Below are positions 45,067-52,777 of a stretch of 64,000 nucleotides of DNA, one piece after another (the first letter of the stretch is position 1; the number at the start of each line of letters is the position of its first letter). The position numbers and the translations under genes are program-made. Under the pieces are notes generated by a model that had not been told where the DNA came from, did not search any database, and worked only from the letters and a program-made list of their open reading frames with translations. This stretch comes from JAOPZW01 sp963789015 (GTDB lineage: Bacteria; Actinomycetota; Thermoleophilia; Solirubrobacterales; Solirubrobacteraceae), in contig CAWBIU010000001.1 of assembly GCA_963789015.1 (NCBI GenBank), positions 1,550,001 through 1,614,000 on the forward strand. The letters are read 5' to 3'.

Positions 45067-45995
45067 ACAGGGACCTCCTCGGTCGCCGGCGACAGCAGCC
45101 GGGCCGGGTTGCGCTCGCGCATGGCGAGCCGGACGGCATCGCCGAGGCGCGGCTCGGCGAGCGGGATGACGGGCGCGTCGGAGCCGAGCACGAGGCCGTC
45201 GACGCCGAGCTCGCGGATCATCGCGTCGACGGCGCGCGGCCCGTACGACGAGGTGTCGACGAAGACGTCGCGGTCGGGCAGCGCGCGCCCGCCGCGGGCG
45301 ATCAGGCGCTCGCGCTGCAGCGGCGCGAGCCCGGCGAGCATCGCGAAGCAGACACGCAGCCGCGGGTGCGCGGGGCGCCCGACCGCGGCGAAGGCGTGCC
45401 ACGCGACGTGCATGCTCGCGACGTAGCGGGTCAGCGCCGGCCACCAGGCGGGCAGCCCGGCCGGGTGCGTCGCGTGGAGGGTCGCCGGTGACGGGCCGGG
45501 GTGGATCAGCAGCGGCGCCCCGCCGCGCTCGAGCACCTCGAGCACGGGGCCGAGCGCCTCGTAGCCCTGCACGCCGGAGAGCGCGTCGGCGGCGATGCAT
45601 GCGCCCGCGAACCCGCGGTCCAGCAGCGCCGCGAGCTCGCCGGGGTCGGGCCGGTCGAGACCGACGGCGGCCCATCCGCCCAGCGCGTCGGGCAGCTCGG
45701 CGACGCCGTCGTGAAAGGCGTCGAGCAGCGGCTGGGCCTCGGCCGCGGGCAGCGCCTCGATCCCCAGCGGCGTCGAGAGCGCGATCAGCGCGCGGTCGAT
45801 GCCGTGCTCGGCGAGCAGCGCCAGGCGGAGCTCGGGGTCGTGGTCGGCGGCGACGACGGGGGCGTCTGGCTCGCCGTCCAGTCGCACGGCCCAGCCACCT
45901 GCGTCGCGCACGAGCCGGGGCGCCTCGCGGCGGCGGGCGAGCGCGTCGAGCAGGGGCTCGGGCCAGAGGTGTTGGTGGACGTCGAGAGAAGGCAA
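45063..45995 (-). CDS. Amidohydrolase-2 family protein
   Basis: About 310 residues. TIM-barrel hydrolase of the amidohydrolase-2 group. The N-terminal LDVHQHLWPE supplies the HxH metal ligands, LLIHPGPSP a third His, and VLGSDAPVIP the conserved Asp. Members act as lactonases or decarboxylases. The only other in-frame start is GTG 46031, which lies inside the operator, so TTG 45995 with AGGG eight bases upstream is preferred. First gene of a two-gene unit divergent from lacI-type gene 46107. Confidence 0.72.
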   Translation of the reverse strand: MPSLDVHQHLWPEPLLDALARRREAPRLVRDAGGWAVRLDGEPDAPVVAADHDPELRLALLAEHGIDRALIALSTPLGIEALPAAEAQPLLDAFHDGVAELPDALGGWAAVGLDRPDPGELAALLDRGFAGACIAADALSGVQGYEALGPVLEVLERGGAPLLIHPGPSPATLHATHPAGLPAWWPALTRYVASMHVAWHAFAAVGRPAHPRLRVCFAMLAGLAPLQRERLIARGGRALPDRDVFVDTSSYGPRAVDAMIRELGVDGLVLGSDAPVIPLAEPRLGDAVRLAMRERNPARLLSPATEEVPV

Positions 45996-46006
45996 GGAGA
46001 CACCCT

Positions 46007-46043
46007 GAATCGGTTCACTGAACCGATTCACTGAACCGGTTCA
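46007..46043. promoter_or_regulatory. Two tandem LacI-type operators
   Basis: The first is a 23-base perfect palindrome: GAATCGGTTCA at 46007-46017, one C, and its exact complement at 46019-46029. The second is TGAACCGGTTCA at 46032-46043. Both contain the AACCGGTT-like core recognised by LacI/GalR proteins, and their centres are about 20 bases (two helical turns) apart. They lie between the amidohydrolase and the LacI-family gene and should control both. Confidence 0.8.
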
Positions 46044-46106
46044 AGAATAACCTTGCGCGCGCCTTCTTGTCAATCCGGACCGCCGGTCCGAGTAGGCTTG
46101 GCCGCG

Positions 46107-47123
46107 GTGTCCACGCGCGGCCGGCAGCGGACCACGATCCGGCAGCTCGCCGAGTACACGGGCCTGTCGCCGGCTGCGGTCAGCTACGCGCTGCGGGGCA
46201 TGCACGTGTCGGCCCAGACCGAGGAACGCGTGCGCCAGGCGGCGGCCGAGCTCGGCTACGAGGCCGACCCGATCGCTCGAGCGCTGGCGGGCGGTGAGAC
46301 CGCGGTCGTCGGGCTGCTCGTCGGCAGCCTGTCCGACTTCTGGAACCAGGAGCTCGTCCGCGCCGTGCAGCGCGAGCTGTATGACGCGCAGCGCAGCACG
46401 CTCGTGGCCGACGGCGACGGCGAGCCGGCGCGCGAGCTCGAGCTGGCCAAGCGGCTCGTCGACCAGCGCGTCGACGGCCTCGTCGTCGTCCCCGTCGGCC
46501 CGGCCAGCGGCGACTGGGCGACGATCGCCCGCCAGCTCCCGCTCGTCACCATCGGCGACGCGCTGCCCGGCGTGACCGCGGCGGGCGAGGTCGTCTTCGA
46601 CAACGAGCGCGGCGTCGAGGAGACGCTGCGCCATCTCGGCGAGCTCGGCCACCGCCGGGTCACCGTGCTCTCGTGGGCGGCCGAGACGTCGCCGGGCCGC
46701 GGCGCCGAGCGCGCCGTCGCCACCAGCGCGCGGGCGCTCGGTCTCGACTGCGAGCTCGTCGCGTGCGCCTACTCGCTCAACGGCTCGCGGCCGCTCGCGC
46801 TCGAGCTGCTGCGCGCCCCCGACCGCCCGACCGCCGTCTTCTGCCTGTCGGACTCGATCGCATACGGCGTGTACGTCGCCTGCGCCGAGCTCGGCCTGGC
46901 GATCCCGGGCGACGTCGCGGTGGCCGGCTTCGGCGACCATCCGATCTCGCGCCTGCTCGACCCGCCGCTGACCTCGACGTTCTGGGACGTCGAGCGGACG
47001 GCCGAGCTCGCCACCCGCTTCCTGCTGCAGGCGCTCGGCGACGACGGGAATCAGCGCACGCTGCGCGAGGTGATCGCGCCGGCGCTCGTGACGCGCGCCT
47101 CGACCGCGGGCCGGCCGGCGTGA
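46107..47123 (+). CDS. LacI/GalR-family repressor
   Basis: 338 residues. The HTH and hinge are clear (TTIRQLAEYTGLSPAAVSYA, then ALRG and EERVRQAAAELGYEADPIA). The effector domain is of the periplasmic-binding type (VVGLLVGSLSDFWNQELV; CLSDSIAYGVYVACAELG; VAGFGDHPIS). The N-terminal residues are closest to those of LacI proteins that sense sugars or related small molecules. GTG 46107 lies eight bases after a TAGGCT hexamer. Acts on the twin palindromes just upstream. Its stop overlaps the MBL/rhodanese gene. Confidence 0.88.
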   Translation: MSTRGRQRTTIRQLAEYTGLSPAAVSYALRGMHVSAQTEERVRQAAAELGYEADPIARALAGGETAVVGLLVGSLSDFWNQELVRAVQRELYDAQRSTLVADGDGEPARELELAKRLVDQRVDGLVVVPVGPASGDWATIARQLPLVTIGDALPGVTAAGEVVFDNERGVEETLRHLGELGHRRVTVLSWAAETSPGRGAERAVATSARALGLDCELVACAYSLNGSRPLALELLRAPDRPTAVFCLSDSIAYGVYVACAELGLAIPGDVAVAGFGDHPISRLLDPPLTSTFWDVERTAELATRFLLQALGDDGNQRTLREVIAPALVTRASTAGRPA

Positions 47124-48511
47124 TCTTCCGCCAGATCACCCACGACGACCTCGGCTGCGCCTCCTACCTCGTCGGCGACGAGGACGCGGGCGTCGCCGCC
47201 GTCGTCGACCCGAAGATGGAGATCGCCGAGTACCTCGCGCTCGCTCGCTACATGGGCGTGAGCATCGACCACATCCTCGAGACGCACAACCACGCCGACC
47301 ACGTATCCGGCCACGGCCGGCTCGCCTCGGCCACGGGCGCGACCATCCACGTCCACCGCGAGGCGGGCGCCGAGTACGAGCACGAGCCGTTCGACGACGG
47401 CTGGGAGCTGCGCCTCGGCAGCGTGATCGTCCGCGCGCTGCACACGCCCGGCCACCGGCCCGAGCACACCGCCTTCGCGCTCGTCGCCACGGCGCGCGGG
47501 CCCGAGCCCTGGGCGGTGCTGACCGGCGACTCCCTGTTCGTCGGCGACATCGCCCGCCCCGACCTCGCCGTCGACCCCGGCGAGGGCGCCCGCGCCATGT
47601 TCGCCTCGCTGCACGAGGTGCTGCTCGCCCTGCCCGGCGAGTGCGAGGTCTGGCCGGGGCATCTCGGCGGCTCGCTGTGCGGCGGTCCCGGGATGGACAT
47701 GAAGGTCAGCTCGACGATCGCCTACGAGCTCGCGCACAACGATCTCGTCGCCGAGCCCGACCGCGAGCGCTTCGTCGCGCGCGCGACGACGGCGCTCGCT
47801 CCGCAGCCGCCCAACTTCGAGGCGATCGTCGCGCTCAACCGTCGCCCGCCGGGTGCCGAGGACGCCGACGTCCATCCGCTCACGCCGCGCCAGGTCGAGC
47901 TGCGCCAACGCCACGGGGCGATGGTCGTCGACGTGCGTACCGACGTGCAGTTCGACGACGCCCACATCCCCGGGGCCGTCTGCAACCCCGCCGTGCGCTC
48001 GGGGTTCGGCACGAAGCTCGCCTGGATCGCCGAGCGCGACGGCGAGATCGTGCTCGCCGGGCGCGACGACGCCGACGCGCTGCGCGCCGCGCACCTCGCC
48101 GCCGCCGTCGGGATCACCGCCGTCGCCGGCTACCTGGAGGGCGGCATGACGAGCTGGCGCGAGGAGCGCCGGCCCACGGCGCGCATCGAGCGCGCCGACG
48201 TCCACGCGCTGCGCGAGCGCATCGGCGACTGGCAGGTGCTCGATGTGCGCGAGCGCCGCGAGTGGGACGAGGGCCACATCCCCGGCGCCGTCCACACGCC
48301 CTACCACGACGTGCGCGCCCTCCCCGCGGGGATCGACCCCGCGCGTCCGGTCGCGGTGATCTGCGCGTCGGGGCAGCGCGCGGCCGTGGCCGCCTCCCTG
48401 CTCTCCCGCCTCGGCGCGCGAGAGGTCATCCACGTCGTCGACGGCGGGGTCGGGACCTGGGAGCGCGCGGGCTGGCCGCTCGAGCGCCCGGGCGAGCTCG
48501 CCGGGGTCTAG
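47120..48511 (+). CDS. Persulfide-dioxygenase-like MBL protein with two rhodanese domains
   Basis: 463 residues. The metallo-beta-lactamase domain at 1-240 has the ETHNHADHVSGH metal motif, then HTPGHRPEH, GDSLFVGD and WPGHLGGSLCGG, as in ETHE1/persulfide dioxygenases. Two rhodanese domains follow. The first (VVDVRTDVQFDDAHIPGA) lacks the active Cys, with LAGRDD where it should be. The second is complete, with ICASGQRAAVA. It probably oxidises or transfers sulfane sulfur. GTG overlaps the lacI stop. Ends in the shared CTAG. Confidence 0.82.
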   Translation: MIFRQITHDDLGCASYLVGDEDAGVAAVVDPKMEIAEYLALARYMGVSIDHILETHNHADHVSGHGRLASATGATIHVHREAGAEYEHEPFDDGWELRLGSVIVRALHTPGHRPEHTAFALVATARGPEPWAVLTGDSLFVGDIARPDLAVDPGEGARAMFASLHEVLLALPGECEVWPGHLGGSLCGGPGMDMKVSSTIAYELAHNDLVAEPDRERFVARATTALAPQPPNFEAIVALNRRPPGAEDADVHPLTPRQVELRQRHGAMVVDVRTDVQFDDAHIPGAVCNPAVRSGFGTKLAWIAERDGEIVLAGRDDADALRAAHLAAAVGITAVAGYLEGGMTSWREERRPTARIERADVHALRERIGDWQVLDVRERREWDEGHIPGAVHTPYHDVRALPAGIDPARPVAVICASGQRAAVAASLLSRLGAREVIHVVDGGVGTWERAGWPLERPGELAGV

Positions 48512-49296
48512 GCGCCGGCCCGCCGGCGCTCGGCCTCGGCCGACAGCGCGCGCAGCCACGCCGCCGAGGCGTCGGCGACGTGCGCGGGCACGTCGAGGTC
48601 GCGCAGCAGCTCGCCGGCCGCCTGCATCTCGTGCGCGCGCCGGGTGGCGTGGACGCGGCTGCCCGTGAGCATGCGCTCGACGAGGTCGGCGTCGGCGCTC
48701 GTGAAGAGGTCATCGAGGAGCTCGCGCATCCAGTCCTCGCAGCCGGCGGCGCGTGCCGCCTCCATCGCCTCGAGCGCCACCGCCGCCATGCCCTTCCAGG
48801 CGACGCTGCGCAGCAGCTTGCGCTCGGCCGCCACGCCCGGCTCAGGCCCGGCGACGGTGACCGGCATGCCGAGCGGCGTCATCAGCGCGGCGAACGCCTC
48901 GGCGCCCGGCCCGGAGGCGAGCGCGGGGGTGGCCAGGCCGTTGCCGGGGACGGGCGCCATCAGCGCGACGTCGGCGAAGGCCGCGCCCGTCGGGGCGACG
49001 AGCGCGGCGAGCTCGCGCTTGAGCGCCGGCGGCGCGGTGTTGCCGTCGGCCAGCACCGCGCGGGGACCGAGCACGCCGAGCACGGAACGCGCCGCGTCGA
49101 GCGCGTCGGCGGCCGAGTTGAGGCTGAGGACGACGTCGGCGCCGCGCGCCGCCTCGACGGCGCTGTCCGCGTCGGGGCCGGTCTCCGGCAGCGGGTCGTA
49201 CCCGCGCACGACGACGCCGGCGGCGCGCAGGTCGGCGGCGATCGTGCCGCCCGCCTCGCCGAGGCCGAGCAGGGCGATGGTCGGCGCCGCGGCCAT
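48508..49296 (-). CDS. NAD(P)-binding dehydrogenase with DUF1932 domain
   Basis: 262 residues. N-terminal Rossmann domain of the 6-phosphogluconate/3-hydroxyisobutyrate dehydrogenase type (IALLGLGEAGGTIAADL). The C-terminal helical DUF1932 domain has the conserved Lys in ERKLLRSVAWKGMAAVALEA. Oxidises or reduces a hydroxyacid in better-known relatives; the substrate here is unknown. Eight bases downstream of arsR-type gene 49305 on the same strand, so the two form one unit. Confidence 0.8.
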   Translation of the reverse strand: MAAAPTIALLGLGEAGGTIAADLRAAGVVVRGYDPLPETGPDADSAVEAARGADVVLSLNSAADALDAARSVLGVLGPRAVLADGNTAPPALKRELAALVAPTGAAFADVALMAPVPGNGLATPALASGPGAEAFAALMTPLGMPVTVAGPEPGVAAERKLLRSVAWKGMAAVALEAMEAARAAGCEDWMRELLDDLFTSADADLVERMLTGSRVHATRRAHEMQAAGELLRDLDVPAHVADASAAWLRALSAEAERRRAGA

Positions 49297-49304
49297 CGCC
49301 GGCG

Positions 49305-49625
49305 TCAGCGGATGAGCACGTCGACGAGCCCCGGGAAGCGGTCCTCGAGGTCGTCGCGGCGCAGCGAGATCAGCCGCAGCGTGCCCTGCGGGCGAGCGCG
49401 GGTGACACCCGCCTCGCGCAGCAGCCTGAGGTGGTAGGAGGCGGTCGACGCCGGGAGGCCGAGCGCGTCGGAGATCTCGTTGCAGACCCGCGGCCGGCCG
49501 TCGGAGAGCAGTCGCACGATGTCGAGCCGGAGCGGGTCCCCGACCGTGCGCATGATCGTCGCGAGATCGAGCGCGCCAACATCGGGGTGGGGGATCTTCT
49601 CACGTTCCGTCGTTGGCACCGTCAT
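49305..49625 (-). CDS. ArsR-family HTH regulator
   Basis: 106 residues. Winged HTH with TVGDPLRLDIVRLLSDGRPR, then VCNEISDALGLPASTASYHL and RLLREAGVTRAR. There are no cysteine pairs of the metal-sensing kind, so it probably senses an organic molecule or acts constitutively. Divergent from the MFS gene, with a palindrome in the 68-base gap. Cotranscribed with the DUF1932 dehydrogenase. Confidence 0.85.
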   Translation of the reverse strand: MTVPTTEREKIPHPDVGALDLATIMRTVGDPLRLDIVRLLSDGRPRVCNEISDALGLPASTASYHLRLLREAGVTRARPQGTLRLISLRRDDLEDRFPGLVDVLIR

Positions 49626-49653
49626 ACCGGGGATGCTACAACTCCTACGAAGC

Positions 49654-49669
49654 TTCCAAGATATTGGAA
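49654..49669. promoter_or_regulatory. Palindrome between arsR-type and MFS genes
   Basis: TTCCAA (49654-49659) and TTGGAA (49664-49669) around GATA form a 6-4-6 palindrome in an unusually A/T-rich spot. It is the probable operator of the ArsR protein, overlapping the promoters of both divergent genes. Confidence 0.6.
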
Positions 49670-49693
49670 CTATCGGATGAGACGAGGCACACG

Positions 49694-50929
49694 ATGACGA
49701 CGACCCCCATGCCGCCCGCCGGCACCGGGCGGCGGACCCTGTCCCCGCCCGCCGCGTACGCGGTCGCCGCCGCGGTCATCGGCCTGGCGCTGTTCGCCTC
49801 GGGCACGCCGTCGCCCCTCTACACGACCTATCGGGAGCTTTGGGGCTTCTCGCCGGTCGTCCTGACGCTCGTCTATGCGACCTACGCCTTCGGCGTCCTC
49901 GCGGCGCTGCTGCTCGCCGGCCGCGTGTCGGACGAGGCCGGCCGCCGGCCCGTCCTGATCGCCGCGCTCAGCACGCTGATGGGGGCGACGGTCCTGTTCA
50001 TGGTCGCCGACTCCGTCGTGTGGCTGTTCGTCGCCCGCGGCATCCAGGGGCTCGCCACCGGCCTGGCGCTCGGCGCGGCCAGCGCCGCGCTGCTCGATCT
50101 CCACCCGCGCCGCGACCCGGCGGGAGTCGGCCTGACCAACGGCGTGGTCAGCGCGGGCGGCCTCGGGCTCGGCGTGCTCGTGTCCGCGACGCTCGTCGAG
50201 GTCGCGCCCGCGCCGCGCGTGCTGCCCTACGTCGCGCTGTTCGTGCTCTTCGCGATCGCCCTCGCCGGCGCGGTGGCGATGCCCGAGCCGGTCAAGGAGC
50301 GCTCGCGCCCGCGGCTCACGCCGCAGCGCCCGGGCGTCCCCGCGGAGGTCCGCCGCCCGTTCCTGCTCGCCTCGCTCGCGGTCATCTCGTCGTGGTCGAT
50401 CGGCGGCCTGTTCCTGTCCCTCGGGCCGCAGCTCTCGGCGACGCTCTTCCACACCGACGACCACCTCGTCGCGGGCACGAGCGTGTTCCTGCTCGCCCTG
50501 TCGGGCGCGGTCGCGCAACTCGCCCTCGGGCGCTCGGCGCCGTGGGTGGGGGCGAGCGGCGGCTCGGTCGCGCTCGCCATCGGCCTGCTGCTGATCGTCC
50601 TCGCCGCCGCGACCGACTCCACCGTGCCGTTCGTGGCCGGCGCCCTGATCGGGGGCGCGGGCTTCGGCGTCGCATTCCTCGGGGCGCTGCGGGTGCTCTC
50701 GGCGGCGATCCCGCCCGCGCGCCGCGGGCACGTGATGTCGGCCTTCTACGTCGTCGCCTACGCGGCCATCTCGCTGCCTGCGATCGGCGCCGGCCTGCTC
50801 GTCACCCCGCTCGGGCTCGAGCCGACGTTCGAGCTGTTCGGCAGCGTGATCGCCGTCCTCGCGCTCGTGGTCGCGGCCGAGGCGTGGCGGACGCGGCCAC
50901 GGCTGGAGCCGGCGCCCGCCGTCGCGTGA
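49694..50929 (+). CDS. MFS transporter
   Basis: 411 residues, 12 predicted helices. The first helix has GLALFASGTPSPLYTTYREL, a marker of a group of actinobacterial and proteobacterial MFS exporters. Motif A is AGRVSDEAGRRP. The substrate is unknown; control by the divergent ArsR protein suggests a stress-induced exporter. Followed by a terminator hairpin. Confidence 0.85.
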   Translation: MTTTPMPPAGTGRRTLSPPAAYAVAAAVIGLALFASGTPSPLYTTYRELWGFSPVVLTLVYATYAFGVLAALLLAGRVSDEAGRRPVLIAALSTLMGATVLFMVADSVVWLFVARGIQGLATGLALGAASAALLDLHPRRDPAGVGLTNGVVSAGGLGLGVLVSATLVEVAPAPRVLPYVALFVLFAIALAGAVAMPEPVKERSRPRLTPQRPGVPAEVRRPFLLASLAVISSWSIGGLFLSLGPQLSATLFHTDDHLVAGTSVFLLALSGAVAQLALGRSAPWVGASGGSVALAIGLLLIVLAAATDSTVPFVAGALIGGAGFGVAFLGALRVLSAAIPPARRGHVMSAFYVVAYAAISLPAIGAGLLVTPLGLEPTFELFGSVIAVLALVVAAEAWRTRPRLEPAPAVA

Positions 50930-50949
50930 TCGCCACGCTCGCCCCGGTC

Positions 50950-50970
50950 ACGGGCTGAGAGGGAGCCCGT
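50950..50970 (+). terminator. Terminator hairpin after the MFS gene
   Basis: ACGGGCT (50950-50956) pairs with AGCCCGT (50964-50970) around a seven-base loop, 21 bases after the MFS stop. No T tract. The remaining 130 bases before the next gene show no ORF. Confidence 0.5.
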
Positions 50971-51102
50971 CTCCGGTCTACGGACGCGGACGGCCGACGG
51001 CCGACCGCCCACGCGCCCGGTTCGCGCCGTCGCCGGACACCGCCGTTACCGCCACGCCGATCGCGGTGACGCCGAGGGAGCACACGAACGAGAGGACGAA
51101 CC

Positions 51103-51561
51103 ATGTCGACGATCGAGCAGTCCATCGAGATCGAGGTCCCGGTCGGGACGGCGTACAACCAGTGGACGCAGTTCGAGGAGTTCCCGCAGTTCATGGACGG
51201 CGTCGAGGAGGTCCGTCAGATCGACGACCGCCGGCTGCACTGGGTCGCCGCCTTCGGCGGCAGCCGCCACGAGTGGGACGCCGAGATCACCGAGCAACTC
51301 CCGGACGAGCGCGTGGCGTGGCGCAACACCGACGGCAAGGACAACGCCGGCGTCGTGACCTTCCACAAGCTCGACGACAAGCGCTCGCGCGTGATGGTCC
51401 AGATGGACTTCGTGCCCGAGGGCATCAAGGAGAAGCTGGGCGACGCGCTCGGCGCCCCCGACCGCCGCGTCAAGGGCGACCTCGAGCGCTTCAAGGAGCT
51501 CATCGAGGCGCGCGGCCACGAGAGCGGAGCCTGGCGCGACGAGGTCCCGCGCGAGGCCTGA
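51103..51561 (+). CDS. SRPBCC (cyclase/dehydrase, START-like) protein
   Basis: 152 residues. SIEIEVPVGTAYNQWTQFEE, the FMDGVEEV segment and GDLERFKELIEARG at the end are standard for the polyketide_cyc2/SRPBCC family common in actinomycetes, often linked with stress or membrane proteins. Ligand unknown. GAGAGGA-type Shine-Dalgarno. Followed by a strong terminator. Confidence 0.82.
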   Translation: MSTIEQSIEIEVPVGTAYNQWTQFEEFPQFMDGVEEVRQIDDRRLHWVAAFGGSRHEWDAEITEQLPDERVAWRNTDGKDNAGVVTFHKLDDKRSRVMVQMDFVPEGIKEKLGDALGAPDRRVKGDLERFKELIEARGHESGAWRDEVPREA

Positions 51562-51573
51562 GTCAAGCGGTAA

Positions 51574-51606
51574 GGGGCCGGTCCCGCCACGTAAGGGACC
51601 GGCTCC
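51574..51606 (+). terminator. Terminator hairpin after the SRPBCC gene
   Basis: A 12-base stem (51574-51585 with 51595-51606, one G-T pair, core GGCCGGTCCC) with a nine-base loop begins 13 bases after the SRPBCC stop. Confidence 0.6.
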
Positions 51607-51663
51607 GGCAGGCCGATCCGTCCGCCCGATGTGGCGGGCGCGCTCGCAGTTCAGCATGGGTGC

Positions 51664-52104
51664 ATGCTGATGACCGGAGCCGGGATCGTCGACGCCGACC
51701 GCGCCTTCACGCGGGAGCTCAACGCCCGCCGCCGCGCCGCCTTGGCGGGTCGCCTGCGCGGCCGCCCGGCCGCGCACTCCCGGCTGGAGGTCGTCGACGA
51801 CGCGTCCCTGCCGATTGCGGCGGCATCGGTCGGGCGCGGCGTTCGCGAGGTCCCGCTCGACCGCATCCGCGGGACCGTCGAGCCGAGCAAGGCGTCGCTC
51901 TTCGACTGCTGCTTCCGCCCCTCCTCGGCCGCCCGGCGCCGCTGGCAGCGCGTCTGGCTGGCCGAGCACCGCGGCGCCGTGCTGCCGCCGGTCACGCTCG
52001 TGCGGACCGGCGACGGCTACGCGATCTCCGACGGCCACCACCGGATCTCCGTCGCGCGGGCCCGCGGCGCGACGACGATCGACGCCACGGTCGGCGGGTT
52101 CTAG
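51664..52104 (+). CDS. ParB-like nuclease-fold protein
   Basis: 146 residues. The second half has VREVPLDRIRGTVEPSK, then PPVTLVRTGDGYAISDGHHR and ISVARARGA, the ParB/Srx-type core (usually DGHHR). The first 60 residues are basic. Such single-domain proteins are common in actinomycetes with unknown role; this one is not part of a partition locus. The start at ATG 51664 is one of two close Met codons. Confidence 0.65.
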   Translation: MLMTGAGIVDADRAFTRELNARRRAALAGRLRGRPAAHSRLEVVDDASLPIAAASVGRGVREVPLDRIRGTVEPSKASLFDCCFRPSSAARRRWQRVWLAEHRGAVLPPVTLVRTGDGYAISDGHHRISVARARGATTIDATVGGF

Positions 52105-52140
52105 GCGGCTGCGCGACCGCGTGCCGGCCGTCGTGCTCGC

Positions 52141-52710
52141 CTACGAGTCGGGGCTCGTCGAGCCCGGCGCCGCGGGCTGATCGCCGAGCTCGCGCTCGAC
52201 CTCGTCGACGAGGTCGAGGTGCAGCTCGAAGAGACGGCGCATGAAGCCGCCCACGAGTCGCAGGTACTTCTCGCGGTGGGGCAGCCGCTCGGCGCTGGAC
52301 TCCATCTCGTCCAGGCGCTCGAGCAGGTCTGCGATGTCGTCGCGCAGCGTGGCCATGCTCTCCCGCGTGACGTCCTCTCCGACGAGGTCGGCGATCAGCA
52401 GGCGCAGGAGCGGCTCGCTCTTCAGCGGCGTGAAGGCGACCGGCGTGGCGGCGTACTCGCGCAGCGCCTCCAGCCCCTGGTCGGTGAGCGTGTACACGGT
52501 GCGCGGGCGCGTGCGCCCGGGCTCCTTGCGCGCCTCGAGATAGCCGAGCCGGGCAAGCCGCTTGGGCTCCACGTAGTACTGGCTCTCACCCGCCCAGGCG
52601 AGCATGCGGTCGCGCTGCGCCAGGCGCAGGAGATCGTGCGGCGCGGCGCCCGTGCGCCCCACGAGACCGAGGATCTCGTAGGAGAACAGGCTCAGCTCGT
52701 CCCTTGACAT
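52141..52710 (-). CDS. PadR-family transcription regulator
   Basis: 189 residues. The PadR winged HTH is evident (SLFSYEILGLVGRTGAAPHD, then YYVEPKRLARLGYLEARKEP and RTVYTLTDQG). The C-terminal dimerisation helices of the Vir_act_alpha_C type follow. Divergent from the NmrA-like gene; a palindrome lies just upstream of its ATG. Probably senses a phenolic or other small molecule and represses its neighbour. Confidence 0.85.
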   Translation of the reverse strand: MSRDELSLFSYEILGLVGRTGAAPHDLLRLAQRDRMLAWAGESQYYVEPKRLARLGYLEARKEPGRTRPRTVYTLTDQGLEALREYAATPVAFTPLKSEPLLRLLIADLVGEDVTRESMATLRDDIADLLERLDEMESSAERLPHREKYLRLVGGFMRRLFELHLDLVDEVERELGDQPAAPGSTSPDS

Positions 52711-52718
52711 AGCTCTAT

Positions 52719-52742
52719 TCCATAGTTTAGAAACGCTATGGA
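52719..52742. promoter_or_regulatory. Palindrome between padR-type and NmrA-like genes
   Basis: TCCATAG (52719-52725) and CTATGGA (52736-52742) are perfect arms ten bases apart in an A/T-rich gap. It begins nine bases before the PadR start codon, so the PadR protein may repress itself and the divergent NmrA-like gene from here. Confidence 0.6.
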
Positions 52743-52777
52743 CCACAGTTTATGCCGGCGAACGGACGGAGCGGGGC

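Noticed and set aside
46029..46031. GTG as start of the amidohydrolase
   Set aside because: It sits inside the palindromic operator and adds 12 residues copied from operator sequence; TTG 45995 with an upstream AGGG fits better.
49565..49693. Possible mobile or foreign insert because of local A/T richness
   Set aside because: The A/T-rich part is only about 60 bases and coincides with the operator/promoter gap; flanking codon use is normal.
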